Source: Astragalus membranaceus
Lineage: Eukaryota; Streptophyta; Magnoliopsida; Fabales; Fabaceae
DNA length: 64,000 nt
Assembly (NCBI GenBank): GCA_039519185.1
Contig: CM076854.1
Location: forward strand, 67,767,448-67,831,447
Direction of reading: 5' to 3'
A program made the position numbers and the translations under genes. Within the stretch, counting starts at the first letter, position 1, and each line of letters opens with the position of its first letter. Of this stretch, positions 8,151 to 18,703 are shown piece by piece. The notes below the pieces were generated by a model that was not told the origin of the DNA, ran no database searches, and saw only the letters and a list, made by a program, of their open reading frames with translations.

Positions 8151-10546
8151 TGTTAATATTTTAATTGTTAAGTACCATTTGATGTATATAAATTGTCAAA
8201 GTATTCAAAGTTGTTTCGCATAATATCATATTTGATAAGAAAATGTGTTTTAGATAGTTGGGTTAGATTTAAATCTTTTGCTATTATAATAAATTAGATT
8301 GGCAATGTGAATATAATATAAAGCATTGGTATTGTTTGATCATTGGTACTTTTTGTTTAGATATTTTGTTATAGCAAATTATAAAATTATAAAATTATGG
8401 ACATATATAAATTTATATATTTAAATTAATGGTTCAAGGTAGGGGTGACAATTTCTACCCGTAAGTGGTGATTCCCGCAGAAAAAAAAATTAGAATAAAT
8501 TGTTCCCTCAGCAATGCTTCTTGGGTGAGTGCCACAGTCTCAGTTGGCAAGGATTTTGTATAGAATATAAACTTCTCAAATACTTACCATTAATTTGAAG
8601 TCTTTTTAACACTCAATTGATGGATGAATCCGCGGAGGACGGTGTCTTCCCATTTCATTCTGATCAGCAACACCAAATGTCAAATAACAATTCCGATTCA
8701 AATTATAGTGATGATTGGAAGATGATTTTAGTGATGATTGTTGTTTGATCTAAGGCATGCTCAACATTCACAAAAAATATTAAACAATTAATTTCAAAGA
8801 GAAGCCCTGTAAATAAAATTATGCCAAGAATTGGTTCCGAGCAAAGCGAACTTTATATGGACCACATCAAAATAAATTAAGAAAAATTCAAAATTAGCAA
8901 AGGGATCTGTTTATATTCATGTTCAATCTTATGCATAACAATTATCATATTTAGTGAATATTGCAACCTCATTCAATGTCAAGACAAAAATAATGGTGAT
9001 CCAAGCTTACCCTTTAGCCAATGTCAAACACAATATTGTCTTTTTTCTTTACAGGAAGTTCAAATTTGAGTTATACCCAGTGATTTCCTTTTGTATCAGA
9101 GAAAGAAAAAATTCGTAACAACTAAGAGATCATTATATATTGTTGTGTAAAATGAAGAAGGAAAAATGCTCACTTTATTCCACTTATATAGCACCAACAA
9201 AAGAAAGAAAAACAAAAACAAAGAAGAAAAAGAAGTAGCTGAACAATATGGCTTGCATGATGCATCAACCTCTATTCAATTTTTTGAATTAAATAAGAAA
9301 GTAAATAGGATCAAACGGTTGAAAGAGATATTCCCAAAAACAATCTCTCGTTCCATATTCCCTCCTTCCTGCACATAATGAAAAAATGACATAGAGCACA
9401 TAAATAGTTGCATATTTATTTCCATGGATACTTTGGGAAATAATATTAACAATAAAACAATAAACATCACATAGATAAAAAACATATTCTCAAAGCATAA
9501 TTAAAAACCAAACCACTTACTAAACACTAAGAAAAAGCATTTGCGGGATAGGGAAAAGGAACATTTATTTTAAAGCCACTAATGAAAAAGATATTGCAAG
9601 ACACATGAGAGAAAAAAAGCTTCTGTGAGAAGGAAGTAGAAATGAAGAGGTGACATGAAAGAGAAAGCTAAGCAACAATGGATATGGTTTCTCTTATGTC
9701 AATGTCCATCAATCAAATCTAATGGTATAAATTATTTCTCTTCCAAAAATTAATCCCTAAAATTTGAATTCCTAAAACATGTAAAGAACCACAACACACA
9801 ACAGCTATGGCACATTTACCAATTCGATGGTTACCGCTGCGCCACCTGCAGTCACCGCCGAGCTGCCAACAACCACTGCTGTCAAACTGATATCACATCA
9901 TTGAAAAATTGAAATAAAATAGTGGTGTCTATTATTTTTTCCCAAAAAAAAAATCATCTAATCCCTCAAATATGAAATTTGAAATTAGAGAAAAGGAGAT
10001 AAGAGAAAAATCACAGATCTGGTGGTGTGCTGGCGTTGTCTGGCACCGTTCGTCTTGCTTGCAAGATTCAGGCGGTGGTGTGCTGGCATTGTGCGGTGCC
10101 GCTGTCATCTCTGTCTTTCGTCATGCGCAATACTCAAAAGCAACTGCTTCAAAAGCAACATGAAAAAGTCTTCTTTGATGCTTCCAGTTTTTTTGATAAG
10201 TTTGGATGTTCCTTTGAAATCAAAACTGGAATTGAGTTCATTGCATAATAAATGCTGATAAAAGCGTGTAATAAATGCTTGATTCCATGTCCATGAGTTT
10301 CGCCAATTGGGTCGAAATCAATGAATAATAGGTGTGTTGACTTCCGTTTTTTTCCAAACATAGGGAGCCGCAATTTAATTAAATGGGAGCCGTCCAGATT
10401 ATGAGATGTTGTAACTTTTTTTAACAGCCGTTTAGATTGTACAAATTGATGAGGTGGACGCCACGTATTTTTCAATTGTATTACGTGGCTTTTTTTGATT
10501 AGTGACATGGACTGCTAATTTGGACTATTCCTGAATGTATATAGTT
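8151..10546. other. No gene recognised; possible Helitron interior
   Basis: AT-rich sequence with only short frames. A Ser/Asp-rich stretch around 8619-8730 (MDESAEDGVFPFHSD...) and a frame around 9972-10258 look like coding fragments but match no family I know. If the terminus at 7804 is a real Helitron end, part of this stretch may be its interior, which often carries captured exons. No repeats of note. Confidence 0.4.
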
Positions 10547-10571
10547 ATGATTATGATTATGATTATGATTA

Positions 10572-10637
<66 letters not shown>
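10540..10637. repeat. Compound (ATGATT)n-(AT)n microsatellite
   Basis: About five TATGATTA-type hexamer units are followed by an uninterrupted AT run to about 10637. The apparent minus-strand protein over it (alternating His-Asn, then Ile-Tyr) is a translation of the microsatellite. Confidence 0.95.
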
Positions 10638-10640
<3 letters not shown>

Positions 10641-11122
10641 GGTAAACCCAGGTATCCACCGCACGGACAACAGTGACTAATCCCTCGCTCATTGTAGGTG
10701 CCTCGAGGGGCCGAACAGCTGGCCCAGAGTGTTATATATATATATAGAACATATATTATGAGATGAGTTTTATAATGAGAGGGTGAGAGGAACCAATCAC
10801 GTCTAAAGGTCAAATCATGACTCCTTTTTCCCGAAGTCGTTGTTTCTCACTTCTGAGCTTTGCCTATAATTCTGGTTCATCAAGGCAATGCCGCTGTTTT
10901 TTTTTTTGAGAATCTGTTTCAGTTTTCTTCTTTAGTTTTCGTTTTTTAAATTTGCGCCTCGTTCTAATAACACTGATTTGTTTAGAAAAGTCATAATCAT
11001 TTTAACCTCTACATCGAATTGAATTTTAAAATTATTGATTCTTTAAAATATTGAAATTTTAGTTTAATTATATTGCCAATTGAAAGACGATAATTCCTTG
11101 CTTATTTCATTACAATCATGGA
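10638..11122. other. No gene recognised
   Basis: Contains a short GC-richer patch (about 10640-10730, with GGTATCCACCGCACGGAC) and then AT-rich DNA up to the poly(A) of the LINE fragment. No supported gene. Confidence 0.5.
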
Positions 11123-12195
11123 TTTTTTTTTCAGTAACAAACTTATAGCATTTCATTAATCAAAATAGTCTCAATACATGTTGAAGTAAAATCAAAAACT
11201 TGGAAACTAGCAAATAATCTTGATGCCCGAGGTAGAGTATGAGCGGCAATATTTGCTTTTCTTCGGACATAGCTAACCTAAAAGCTAGGAAAATTCAATA
11301 AACGAGTATGACAACTTGATACTAGTGCACCAAACCCGGTATTTGGTTGTGAAGCCAACTTCAAGCCATTTTCAACTGGTAAACAGTCCAGCTCTATAGA
11401 AACAGAAGGAAGCCTCAAAACCTCCAACCAAAGTAAGGTTTGTCAGAGACCAATTGCCTCCGCCTCTTGTGGTGTTGGGATGCCTGTGAACCCTATTGTT
11501 TTACCCTTGTAGAAGTTGCCCCTTGATGTTCGGATGCACACACCTATACCATACCTATTGTCATTGGTGAAGAGTGCTACGTCGACATTGCATTTGAACG
11601 TACCATCAAGAGGCCTGCACCATCTGTGCTCCACATGTGATTGTTGCGTAGTTGTTGTTGCTGCTGAATTTGGCTTGTTTTGTGCCCTTAGCCATTCATG
11701 GAAAAGATCCATCGCTCTTCTTGCTACATGAGAGGTCGTTTGAAGTATCCCGTCCCATACTTTATCATTCCGTCTTCTCCACAAAGCCCAAAGAACCATA
11801 ACAAATTTGTTCCTGCTGTCACCACTAAGAATCTGCATCGGATGGAAAAACGCATTACGAAAATCTACGGTAGAACCCATAGCATCACGGTCTGCAGTTA
11901 GCAAACCACACTCGCGCCATACTTCAATAGCAGCTGAGCAATCAAGGAACGCATGTAGCTCAGTTTTCGGTTCCCTTTCACACATCAGACAATGGCTCTC
12001 ACATTCCACATGCTTCCTTATGAGATTGCTATGGGTGGGTAAGCACCCTCTTGCAAGCCTCCAAAGAAACAACTTAACTTTCGGTGAGACACCGCTCTTC
12101 CAAATAGCCATCCAAGCACCCTCGACACGTAAATGTGAGCTATCAACAAAGTCCTCCATAAGTTCATAGTACGCGGATCGAACAAAGTCCTCCAT
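11123..12195 (-). pseudogene. LINE 3' fragment: zf-RVT plus RNase H
   Basis: The minus strand encodes the C-terminal part of a plant LINE-type polyprotein. From the N-side, a zinc-binding reverse-transcriptase segment (zf-RVT) reads KVKLFLWRLARGCLPT, then the Cys/His cluster ECESHCLMCE and ELHAFLDC. An RNase H-like domain follows, with FKCNVDVALF and PTPQEAEAIG. The open part is 250 codons (11443-12195), and the same frame continues through two stops to about 11150, still resembling RNase H. A T run at 11122-11130 (A run on the sense strand) marks the 3' tail. The reverse transcriptase core is missing and the 5' side is fused to Athila gag near 12195. A 17-bp direct repeat, CAAAGTCCTCCATAAGT, near 12146 and 12182 duplicates six residues. 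Dead element. Confidence 0.8.
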
Positions 12196-12363
12196 AAGTG
12201 CAAAGTCCTCACTATGCTAGTTTGCATAGTTTGAGGGTTAAAAACAACATAATCCCTCATAGGTCTGTCTCTATCATTGGCCATACCTGTGGGTGATAGA
12301 TTGATGAATTGCTGTCTGTAACCATCTTCGTGATTACTTAGAGAGCCTGAGAAATCTGTTATA
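12196..12363 (-). pseudogene. Athila/Cyclops-like gag N-terminal fragment (copy A)
   Basis: Encodes MANDRDRPMRDYVVFNP and flanking residues, nearly identical to the same segment at 19302-19460 and at 25505-25640. It is cut on the left by the LINE fusion, exactly after the residues IVR, and on the right by the CACTA terminus at 12364. In the fuller gag the sequence continues PELNTNHFEFKPM, so the fusion removed the gag core. Confidence 0.8.
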
Positions 12364-12394
12364 CACTAGTGCAAAAATGACATTAGAATTAGAC

Positions 12395-12670
12395 ATTTAA
12401 AGTCAGGCGCCCAGATGCCTGACTACATAGGTAGACACGGTGGCAAACTTGTAAATAAGTGGCAAAACTCGCGAGTTTTAAAGTCAAGCGGATACACGCC
12501 TGACTTCTAAAGTGAACAAATAGGAAAAAAATTAGACTTTAGAAGTCAGGCGTCTATTCGCCTGACTATATAAGTGACGCGGTGGCAAACTTGTAATTAA
12601 AGGTGAAATTATTTTTTTCTATTTTAATACTTTAGAAGTCAGGCGTGTATCCGCTTGACTTCTAAAGTAC
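12395..12670. repeat. Left subterminal repeats of the CACTA element
   Basis: Four palindromic units built on AGTCAGGCG / CGCCTGACT lie near 12401, 12481, 12545 and 12637. They alternate with two copies of GGTGGCAAACTTGTAA (near 12430 and 12579). Subterminal repeats of this sort bind the CACTA accessory transposase in En/Spm. The word also builds the right-hand array, which ties the two ends to one element. Confidence 0.8.
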
Positions 12671-12689
12671 CAAAATAGAAAAAAATAAT

Positions 12690-13191
12690 TTCAGTTTACG
12701 CCTCACTCTCAGAACACTCTCCTCTCCATTCTCGCTCTCTCACGCGAATGGAGAATACCTTTCCTCTACCCCCGTCGAATCTCCCCCCTCTTACCTCCTT
12801 TCCTCTTCTCTGCATCCTTTCCTCTATCTCTCTCTCTCTCCAATCCTCTCCTTTCCTCTTCTCCATTCTCCCTTCTCCCTTCATCCCTCCAATCACGCAT
12901 TTTCCCGTCTTCTTCTCCTTCTCACACAAACCCTAACCAACTTCAGTCGCTGCCAACAGTCGCCGCCACCAGCCTCCTTACCCTAACCAGCTTCAGTCGC
13001 TGCCAACAGTCCAAACACAAACCCTAACCACGCCGTTTGCAACGCACGTGTACTCTCTCTCTCTTCTACTCGTTCTCTCTCTCTCTCGCTTCTTCTTCAA
13101 TTCTCTACGAAGTTTTCACTATTTGTGTTGATTTTACAGAAATTGATGCTTGAAAACGCAACAATGTTGCTGCTAGTCTGACAACAAATAG
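12690..13191 (+). promoter_or_regulatory. Captured promoter/5' leader with first exon
   Basis: CT-rich leader sequence (12700-13100) with CCCTAACC words and two tandem copies of CTTCAGTCGCTGCCAACAGT (12941 and 12989). An acceptor-like ...TTTTACAG at 13138 and a short exon ending AATAG before GTATTG at about 13190 follow. That exon contains only tiny frames. It looks like the 5' untranslated region of a host gene, probably the donor of the next exons, and could start a transcript through the captured exons. Confidence 0.4.
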
Positions 13192-13196
13192 GTATT

Positions 13197-13673
13197 GTGC
13201 AAAACCCCCTTGTTTTGCTTTGTTAATTTCTCTGTTGCTATAAACCCTAAAACTGCGAATAATCTAGGTCTTTCTTTCTCTGTTGCTGTTTATCTGTTTA
13301 TCTGATGAATAATCTAGGTCTTTCTTTCTCTGTTGCTATAAACCCTAAAACTGCGAATAATTTCTATGTTGCTGTTTATCTGATGAATCTGATGAATAAT
13401 CTAGGTCTTTCTTTCTTTTGTTTATCTGATGATGAATAATTGTTTATCTATCTTAAATCTTGTTTATCTGTTTCGTGATTGTGGAATAAAATAATTGACT
13501 TTAGTTTTTTGATAGAGTAATATGGCTTCATGATACATGATAACCAGATGTTTGGTCTTTCTTTTGTTTCTATTCTGTGAGGAAGTTGATTTTGTGTATT
13601 GTAGCCTTGTAGGTTTGAATTTAGTACACTATTCTGACATATGTGGAATGGTCTCACTGTTTGATTATTGCAG
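13197..13673 (+). other. Intron-like stretch with short tandem duplication
   Basis: T-rich intronic sequence leading to the acceptor at 13673. A segment of ~55 bp with AATAATCTAGGTCTTTCTTT and TCTCTGTTGCTATAAACCC is repeated two to three times between 13225 and 13410. No coding exon is seen. Confidence 0.5.
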
Positions 13674-13974
13674 ATCACCATGGCCCCGCTAAAGTTGCCT
13701 GCTGGAAAGACCCAATGAGCCCGTCTATATGGAAGGAAGAGCACGTGAGTCTATAATTTTGTGTTTCTAGATCTACCGCACCCTACTTGAAATGCTAATT
13801 TTTTACCGTGAGATGATTGGATTGTTGTTTTGGGAATTGGAAATGCTTGTGAATAATCTTTTTGAGTTTTGACGGGTTGTTTTATGTCTGCAGTTTGTGA
13901 TTGTCTCTTTAACTGGCTGGGGATTACTCTTCTATGGGAGCTACAAACTCTTCACAGGAGGCAAGAAAGAAGAG
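13674..13974 (+). pseudogene. Captured exons of a small single-span membrane protein
   Basis: Two exons, 13674-13744 and 13894-13974, are bounded by TTGCAG/GTGAGT and CTGCAG/GTACTT. Spliced, they encode a short protein segment with WKDPMSPSIWKEEH followed by a hydrophobic span beginning FVIVSLTGWGLLFYG and a basic end GGKKEE. The style is that of a small plant mitochondrial membrane protein, but I cannot name the family. The residues GDHHGP-like at the exon start suggest that the natural protein began a few residues upstream. It is followed directly by unrelated protease exons, so it is a captured fragment. Start, targeting and function are unknown. Confidence 0.5.
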
Positions 13975-14052
13975 GTACTTTGAATTTATGTTTTCTTTGT
14001 TATATGACATCAAATATTGGAGCATAGTTAAAATCAAATTGAATCAAATTGC

Positions 14053-14527
14053 TTGAAGGTCCACAACACTAACAAAATGGATAAGCCTTACAAGTTGAGA
14101 TTAAACAAGTTTGCTGATATGACCAACCATGAATTTAAGAGTATCTATGCTGGGTCAAAGGTTAATCACCACAGAATGTTCCGAGGTACACCGCGTGGGA
14201 GTGCGACGTTCATGTATGAGTAGGTTCGCGACGTTCCTGCTTCTGTGGATTGGAGGGAGAAAGGTGATGTAACTGCTGTTAAGGATCAAGGCCAATGTGG
14301 TAAGCTATGTAGTTGCTAGTTACTAGTACTGCTCAATATTTATTATAGACCTCATAATAGAGAACTATGCATTATTTTTTCCATAATATTGTATAGATAG
14401 CTATGAAGTGGAACTAAGGTGCATATATAGCTTCTAGTAATAATATTGTTGTTTGTTCTAAATGTCTTGTATAGGTAGTTGCTGGGCTTTTTCAACTGTT
14501 GTAGAACAAAGTGGAAAGGATGCTAAT
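14053..14527 (+). pseudogene. Captured vignain-type (papain family) cysteine protease exons
   Basis: Exon 14053-14299 encodes the end of an I29 inhibitor propeptide (KMDKPYKLRLNKFADMTNHE, the ERFNIN/GNFD region) and the start of the mature enzyme (VPASVDWREKGDVTAVKDQG). After a phase-1 intron with GTAAGC, exon 14475-14527 supplies GSCWAFSTV, which carries the catalytic cysteine of the QCGSCWAF motif. An in-frame TAG near 14221 replaces the codon before VRDVPASVDW, and no exon for the His/Asn catalytic part exists, so no active protease can be made. After STV the exon changes to VEQSGKDAN, which does not fit papain proteases; a capture junction therefore lies inside an exon. Confidence 0.85.
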
Positions 14528-14669
14528 GTATGCCTCTTACTTTTCATTGATATTTTTCTTTGACTCAAGAATATTTTTCTCAGATACTGTTTCAATCCCT
14601 ATATTAAAGTGAGTTCAGGAGATTGGCTTGATAATTTATGCAAGCAAGCTTTAAAACTTTGTTTTGCAG

Positions 14670-15037
14670 GATGATGGCACATGCATTGTGAAGACTAATG
14701 GGCTTAAGAGGAGCTTACCTATTGTAGCAGCTGATTATCCAATGAGTGAAACAGCAGGTAAGCCTCGTCTTTGGCCTTGATTTAATATTTTATTAGTGCC
14801 AGTTCTAAACACGCGCTTGCTCAAGTCAGTCCTTTTTCTTCTCTTTCTCTGCTACTACTTGATCAAGTGCTATTCGAACTGTAATGATTTTGGATACCAT
14901 TTCCTAATTTTAGCAGGTGATTCAAGGGAAATTGAAGAAGTAGCAAAAGAGTGGGAGCACAAACTTCTGCAAAATAGTATGGATAGAGAGTTACATGAAT
15001 TGAATAAACGCTTCGAGCAGAAAGAGGTTGTTGCCCT
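14670..15037 (+). pseudogene. Captured KIN-4 (FRA1-type) kinesin exons
   Basis: Exons 14670-14757 (after TTTTGCAG, before GTAAGC) and 14917-15037 (after TTAGCAG, before GTAAGT) encode a charged helical segment with AKEWEHKLLQNSMDRELHEL and NKRFEQKE. This is characteristic of the coiled-coil stalk just after the motor domain of plant KIN-4 kinesins. The preceding part, NGLKRSLPIVAADYPM, fits the same linker. The motor domain and the rest of the stalk are absent. Exon phases fit each other. Naming relies on memory of the KIN-4 family. Confidence 0.75.
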
Positions 15038-15131
15038 GTAAGTTCCATTTCTCTATTCTGCGTTCCCTTGTCTTTTGTTGCTGGAATTGTTCTTTCTTTT
15101 GCAATTTATCTTCTCTGCTAGGTTTTGACAG

Positions 15132-15201
15132 TTTATTGATAATTTGTACAAATTGAAGGCTGGATTCATACCGACACAGTTATACAAAGGATTTTCAGAA
15201 G
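15132..15201 (+). pseudogene. Captured exon of unknown origin
   Basis: A 70-bp stretch bounded by TTTGACAG and GTATTA encodes FIDNLYKLKAGFIPTQLY and a few residues more. Clean splice borders suggest an exon. I do not recognise the protein; it could belong to the kinesin or methyltransferase donor on either side or to a ninth source. Confidence 0.35.
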
Positions 15202-16046
15202 GTATTAAACAAAAGCCCTTTGATTGCTTCGCTAATTTATCTGTTTGTGAAACTGCAAATCTGATTTCTTTGGTTTCTATTGTTGCATGAATGAAATGTT
15301 GCTGGATGTGTTGAAAACGAAACACAAACGAAGAACGCACACGAGTATTGTTTTCGTCACCTTCTGAGTTTCTTTTATTTCCTTTTAATTGTGTTAAACA
15401 CAAACGAAATGTAAGCTGTGTATAACATAGGATTTTCCTATTCTTACCAAAAAATATTATAACATAGACAAAGTCAATTGCTTTCTGATATGGGTTTTTA
15501 GTTTTATTTGTTGTCTCAATTGAATTGCACCGTTAGCTTATTTGGGGTGGAAAATGAAAGCTTTATATTTTCTTTTCATTGCTCAACGGAAATTTAGAGT
15601 TCGCCTATTAAAATTTATTTTCAAAACAACAGTAGGGTTACTTTGGATTTGTCTTCTTTGGATTGAACTTAGGTTAAATGGTAAATTTTTTGATAACTAA
15701 CAAGTATAATGCTACTGAATTAGTTTGGACTGAGTTTGAGAATCACATCATCTTTAGCCTCCCAGAGTTTTTCAATAGTCTATGATCACATTATCTGTGC
15801 TTCTTGAAAGTTTTGAAACATCATGAGAGAATGAAGAAGAAAATGAGTTGCTTAACTTGTAAGAGAACAAACATGGCTAATGGATATTTGGTTCTTGTCA
15901 TTCTTTTCTTCCTTAGAAAGAGATGAAAATAAGATGGATTGGTGTGAATTGGCCACTGTAGGATTCAGTTTCCTTATGGTGTGTTCCATGTAACTTTTTA
16001 CTTATTTTACTTTTAACTCAATGGAATGCTTTATTTGTGTGTTTAG
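15202..16046 (+). other. Intron-like stretch of the CACTA interior
   Basis: T-rich sequence between the unknown exon and the methyltransferase exon. No exon is recognised in about 840 bp. Confidence 0.4.
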
Positions 16047-16319
16047 GTTCGTAGAAGGCTTCCCGGTTTCTCCCCTGCTACGGTGCTAGATTTTGGAGCT
16101 GGGACTGGTTCAGCTTTTTGGTAAGCAACTCTAGAACTTTGTTCTGGTGAATGGTTAACTTTGATATTATAAGTTTATTGATGTTCTTAAATTTATTCAT
16201 TGCCTTCCGAATCTGATGACGAAGGGCACTGCGAGAAGTTTGGCCAAAATCTTTAGAGAAAGTTAATTTAATAGAACCATCACAGTCGATGCAGCGTGCA
16301 GGTCAGAGCCTCATACAAG
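16047..16319 (+). pseudogene. Captured Rsm22/METTL17-type methyltransferase exons
   Basis: Exon 16047-16120 (GTTTAG before, GTAAGC after) encodes VRRRLPGFSPATVLDFGAGT and then GSAFW. This contains the S-adenosylmethionine-binding motif I (DFGAGTGSA) of mitochondrial ribosomal Rsm22-like proteins. Exon 16225-16319 continues ALREVWPKSLEKVNLIEPS and SQSMQRAGQSLIQ, including the acidic residue of motif II. The two exons join in phase. Only this ~55-residue part of a protein of several hundred residues is present, so it cannot be an enzyme. The family match is strong by motif. Confidence 0.8.
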
Positions 16320-16449
16320 GTAACATTTTGACAACTCTTAATTATCTTAAATAGAGATGAGGGGGGACAAATATCATTAAGTTATAGGAGAAGGATAGAA
16401 GGGTAACCAGCTTGGAATGCACATTTGAAGGAATGGAAGAGGTTCCACT

Positions 16450-16882
16450 AAGATGTACATTTACAATTATGATGCATTTGCCAAATGTGGCAAACAAGAA
16501 AAAGCATATTTGCTATATAAGCAAGCAACGGAGGAGGGACATGATTTGGTTGCTGTTGGAATTAGCATCGTCGTAAATGCTTTGAGCAATGGAGGTATAG
16601 CCACAGTCAAGTAAACTAGTGTCTGATTCATCTACCAATAAGATGAAATATGCTGTTGGAAGTAGCATTGTTTCTATTTTCTGCATGCAATTATTTAGCA
16701 TTTTCTGCCTGCAATTATTTACCAATAAAATGAAATATGCAGTTTCTGCAATGGATGCAGCAAGCTTGCTGATACAGTTTGTTCCGTGTTGTAGGCAAAT
16801 TGCACTTTGCAGCTAGTATTTTTGAGCGAATGTGTTCCTCCGGTGTTGCTCCATCAATTCAAACATATAACACTATGATAAG
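16450..16882 (+). pseudogene. Captured PPR-protein exons (EMB976-like)
   Basis: Exon 16450-16594 encodes a pentatricopeptide unit, YNYDAFAKCGKQEKAYLLYK and then GHDLVAVGISIVVNALSNG. Exon 16795-16882 continues GKLHFAASIFERMCSSGVAP and SIQTYNTMI. The 35-residue PPR pattern is clear, and the wording resembles the plant chloroplast PPR protein EMB976 (At5g27270 type) from memory. The phases G|GC fit. The intron between them contains a ~25-bp near-duplicate, ACCAATAA(A/G)ATGAAATATGC, at 16634 and 16720. PPR proteins bind organellar RNA, but two repeats alone are not expected to function. Confidence 0.75.
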
Positions 16883-17239
16883 GTTATAGTTTTTATAAGC
16901 TGTCTTGCACATTTGTTTTCAGGTGCTACTTCACTTTGTTTCTATTTGGACATATTTCAAGTTCACACATCCCTTTTTGTGTGCTATTATTAGCCTATTA
17001 CAATCATCAGTCTTCTAATTAATCGATCATATACATACACATACAAATGTGTTATGCAAATGGAAAATTATGTTCAACACTAACAGATTAGGTAGAAAAA
17101 TCAGTTTGAAACTAAGGATGTACTCAATCAACCAGAGAGATTGTATGAATTTCCCTAAAAGATTAATTTGCATAATGTTAAACAAAAATGACTATATTAC
17201 TTATGAGTGATCTAATGGACAAAGTGATTTTTTGTGCAG

Positions 17240-17489
17240 TGTGTTTGCATTGCTAAGCCTGCACTTATTTATGTATGGATGCAGCCTGTACATGTGGAAG
17301 AGAACAAGAATCAATTTCAATTTCATATTTGAATTTTCACCAAAAACAGCACTAAAGCACAGAGATGCATTTTTGATAAGCACTACCTTAATGACAACTG
17401 TGGTTGGGGCAATGGTCATGCACCTTCTTTTAAGGGCTGCTGGCTTTCCTCCTACTGAAGTTGACGCCCTTCCTGGAATTCTTCTTCTG
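17240..17489 (+). pseudogene. Captured PHO1-type EXS-domain exon
   Basis: The 250-bp exon (GTGCAG before, GTTAGT after) encodes VFALLSLHLFMYGCSLYMWK, then NFIFEFSPKTALKHRD and DAFLISTTLMTTVVGAMV, ending near DALPGILLL. This is the beginning of the EXS domain of PHO1 phosphate exporters, with two hydrophobic spans. The SPX domain and the rest of EXS are missing. It is the longest captured exon and is fully open. The frame from about 17232 to 17558 runs past the donor but the added residues are intronic. Confidence 0.85.
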
Positions 17490-17626
17490 GTTAGTCTAAT
17501 GACATTTCTGGTATATAACTTTTTGAAGCAATTGCTTACTACTGATATGTCTGCTTGAAACTTATCATTTTTTATTTTTTCATTATGTTCAAGCTTCTGA
17601 ATTCAATTTATCTTTTACTTTAACAG

Positions 17627-17844
17627 AAGCGGGTGATAGTGCATGGGAACTTCTGGTTGATCCATCACAGTACCGAAGGCTCATTGGGCGCCTCATTTAC
17701 CTAACTATCACCCGTCCAGACATTGCTTTTGCTGTGAACAAGCTGAGCCAGTTTATGACAGCACCACAGACGCCTCATTTACCTAACTATTTGAAGTTTT
17801 TGACTGACAGTATCATCCCAGCTTTGGTGGAAGAATTGCATAAG
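17627..17844 (+). pseudogene. Captured Ty1/copia pol segment fused to an unknown exon
   Basis: After an acceptor TAACAG at 17626 the frame reads SQYRRLIGRLIYLTITRPDI and AFAVNKLSQFM. This is the copia polyprotein just after the reverse transcriptase, before RNase H. It then changes to NYLKFLTDSIIPALVEELHK, which is not copia and ends at a GTAAAT donor. The word CGCCTCATTTACCTAACTAT occurs twice (near 17689 and 17771), once in the copia part and once at the switch, so the fusion probably arose by template slippage at that repeat. The second protein is unidentified. Confidence 0.65.
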
Positions 17845-18195
17845 GTAAATGTTATTCAAGTTTTTCCCATTCTTAAAGTCTATCCAATTTTTGTTGTATT
17901 ATTATGGAGTTTCTATGTTTTAGTTTTTACAAGTGAGTACTCCTGTCTTTTGTCTTGAAATAATCTTATTGAGTTTTTATATTCATATAAATCAAAGCAA
18001 TCGTTTGCAAGGGTTGCATGCACTTCTTTGTTAGTTTACTAAAGTTCTGCCATTTCTGTTTGCTATGTCCTTTGATAAAGTTATGCCATTTCTTGTTGGC
18101 TATGTCTTTTGATAAAGTTCTTATTTTCTATTAATACTATGAATTTGACTGCTTCAACTATATCAATATCAAGCCTAATTTGCTCATAATATTAG

Positions 18196-18330
18196 GTGTT
18201 CAAGCTGCATACTGGGAGATGCTTGATGAAGGGAGAATTACTCAAACAACAGCTAATATCCTCATTCAGTTGATATTATGAAGGGAGATGCTTGATGAAG
18301 GGAGAATTACTCAAACAACAGCTGAGCACT
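18196..18330 (+). pseudogene. Captured SOS1-like Na+/H+ antiporter exon with partial duplication
   Basis: After ATATTAG the sequence encodes GVQAAYWEMLDEGRITQTTA and NILIQ. This matches the cytoplasmic segment following the membrane domain of plasma-membrane SOS1/NHX7 antiporters (recalled). A second partial copy of the same 40 bp, GGGAGATGCTTGATGAAGGG onwards, follows at about 18283-18323, again ending in ACAGCT. The CCTCATTCAGTTGATATTATG word also repeats (18259 and 18363). No transport domain is present. Confidence 0.7.
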
Positions 18331-18703
18331 CCACTTATTCTTGTCTTTTTTTTCTCATAAATTTCCTCATTCAGTTGATATTATGAGGATGAGAACATTT
18401 TTTTTGCTATTGGTACAAGGATATATAGTTTAAGTGTAGGTGTTGTTCTGTTTGTTGTATATATATGATGAATTTAAGTACAATGTGATGAATTTAAGTG
18501 TAGAATTCTTAGCTTTAATGTAACTTTGGATGTATTTTGTACTTAAAAGTGTAGAATTCTTACTTAAACTGATGAATTTTAGCTTTGGATGTATAAAGTA
18601 GAATGTGATGAATTTAAGTTTCTATTTACTGAAAGAATGACCAAAATTCGTATAACCAGGGTGTGTGCAGGGAGATTAAACCAAATTTTGAAAAAAAAAA
18701 AAA

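Noticed and set aside
10499..10813. Minus-strand 104-codon frame with His-Asn and Ile-Tyr repeats
   Set aside because: Translation of a compound microsatellite.
15053..15403. Minus-strand 116-codon frame in the CACTA interior
   Set aside because: Overlaps plus-strand exon and intron sequence with splice signals; no recognised protein.
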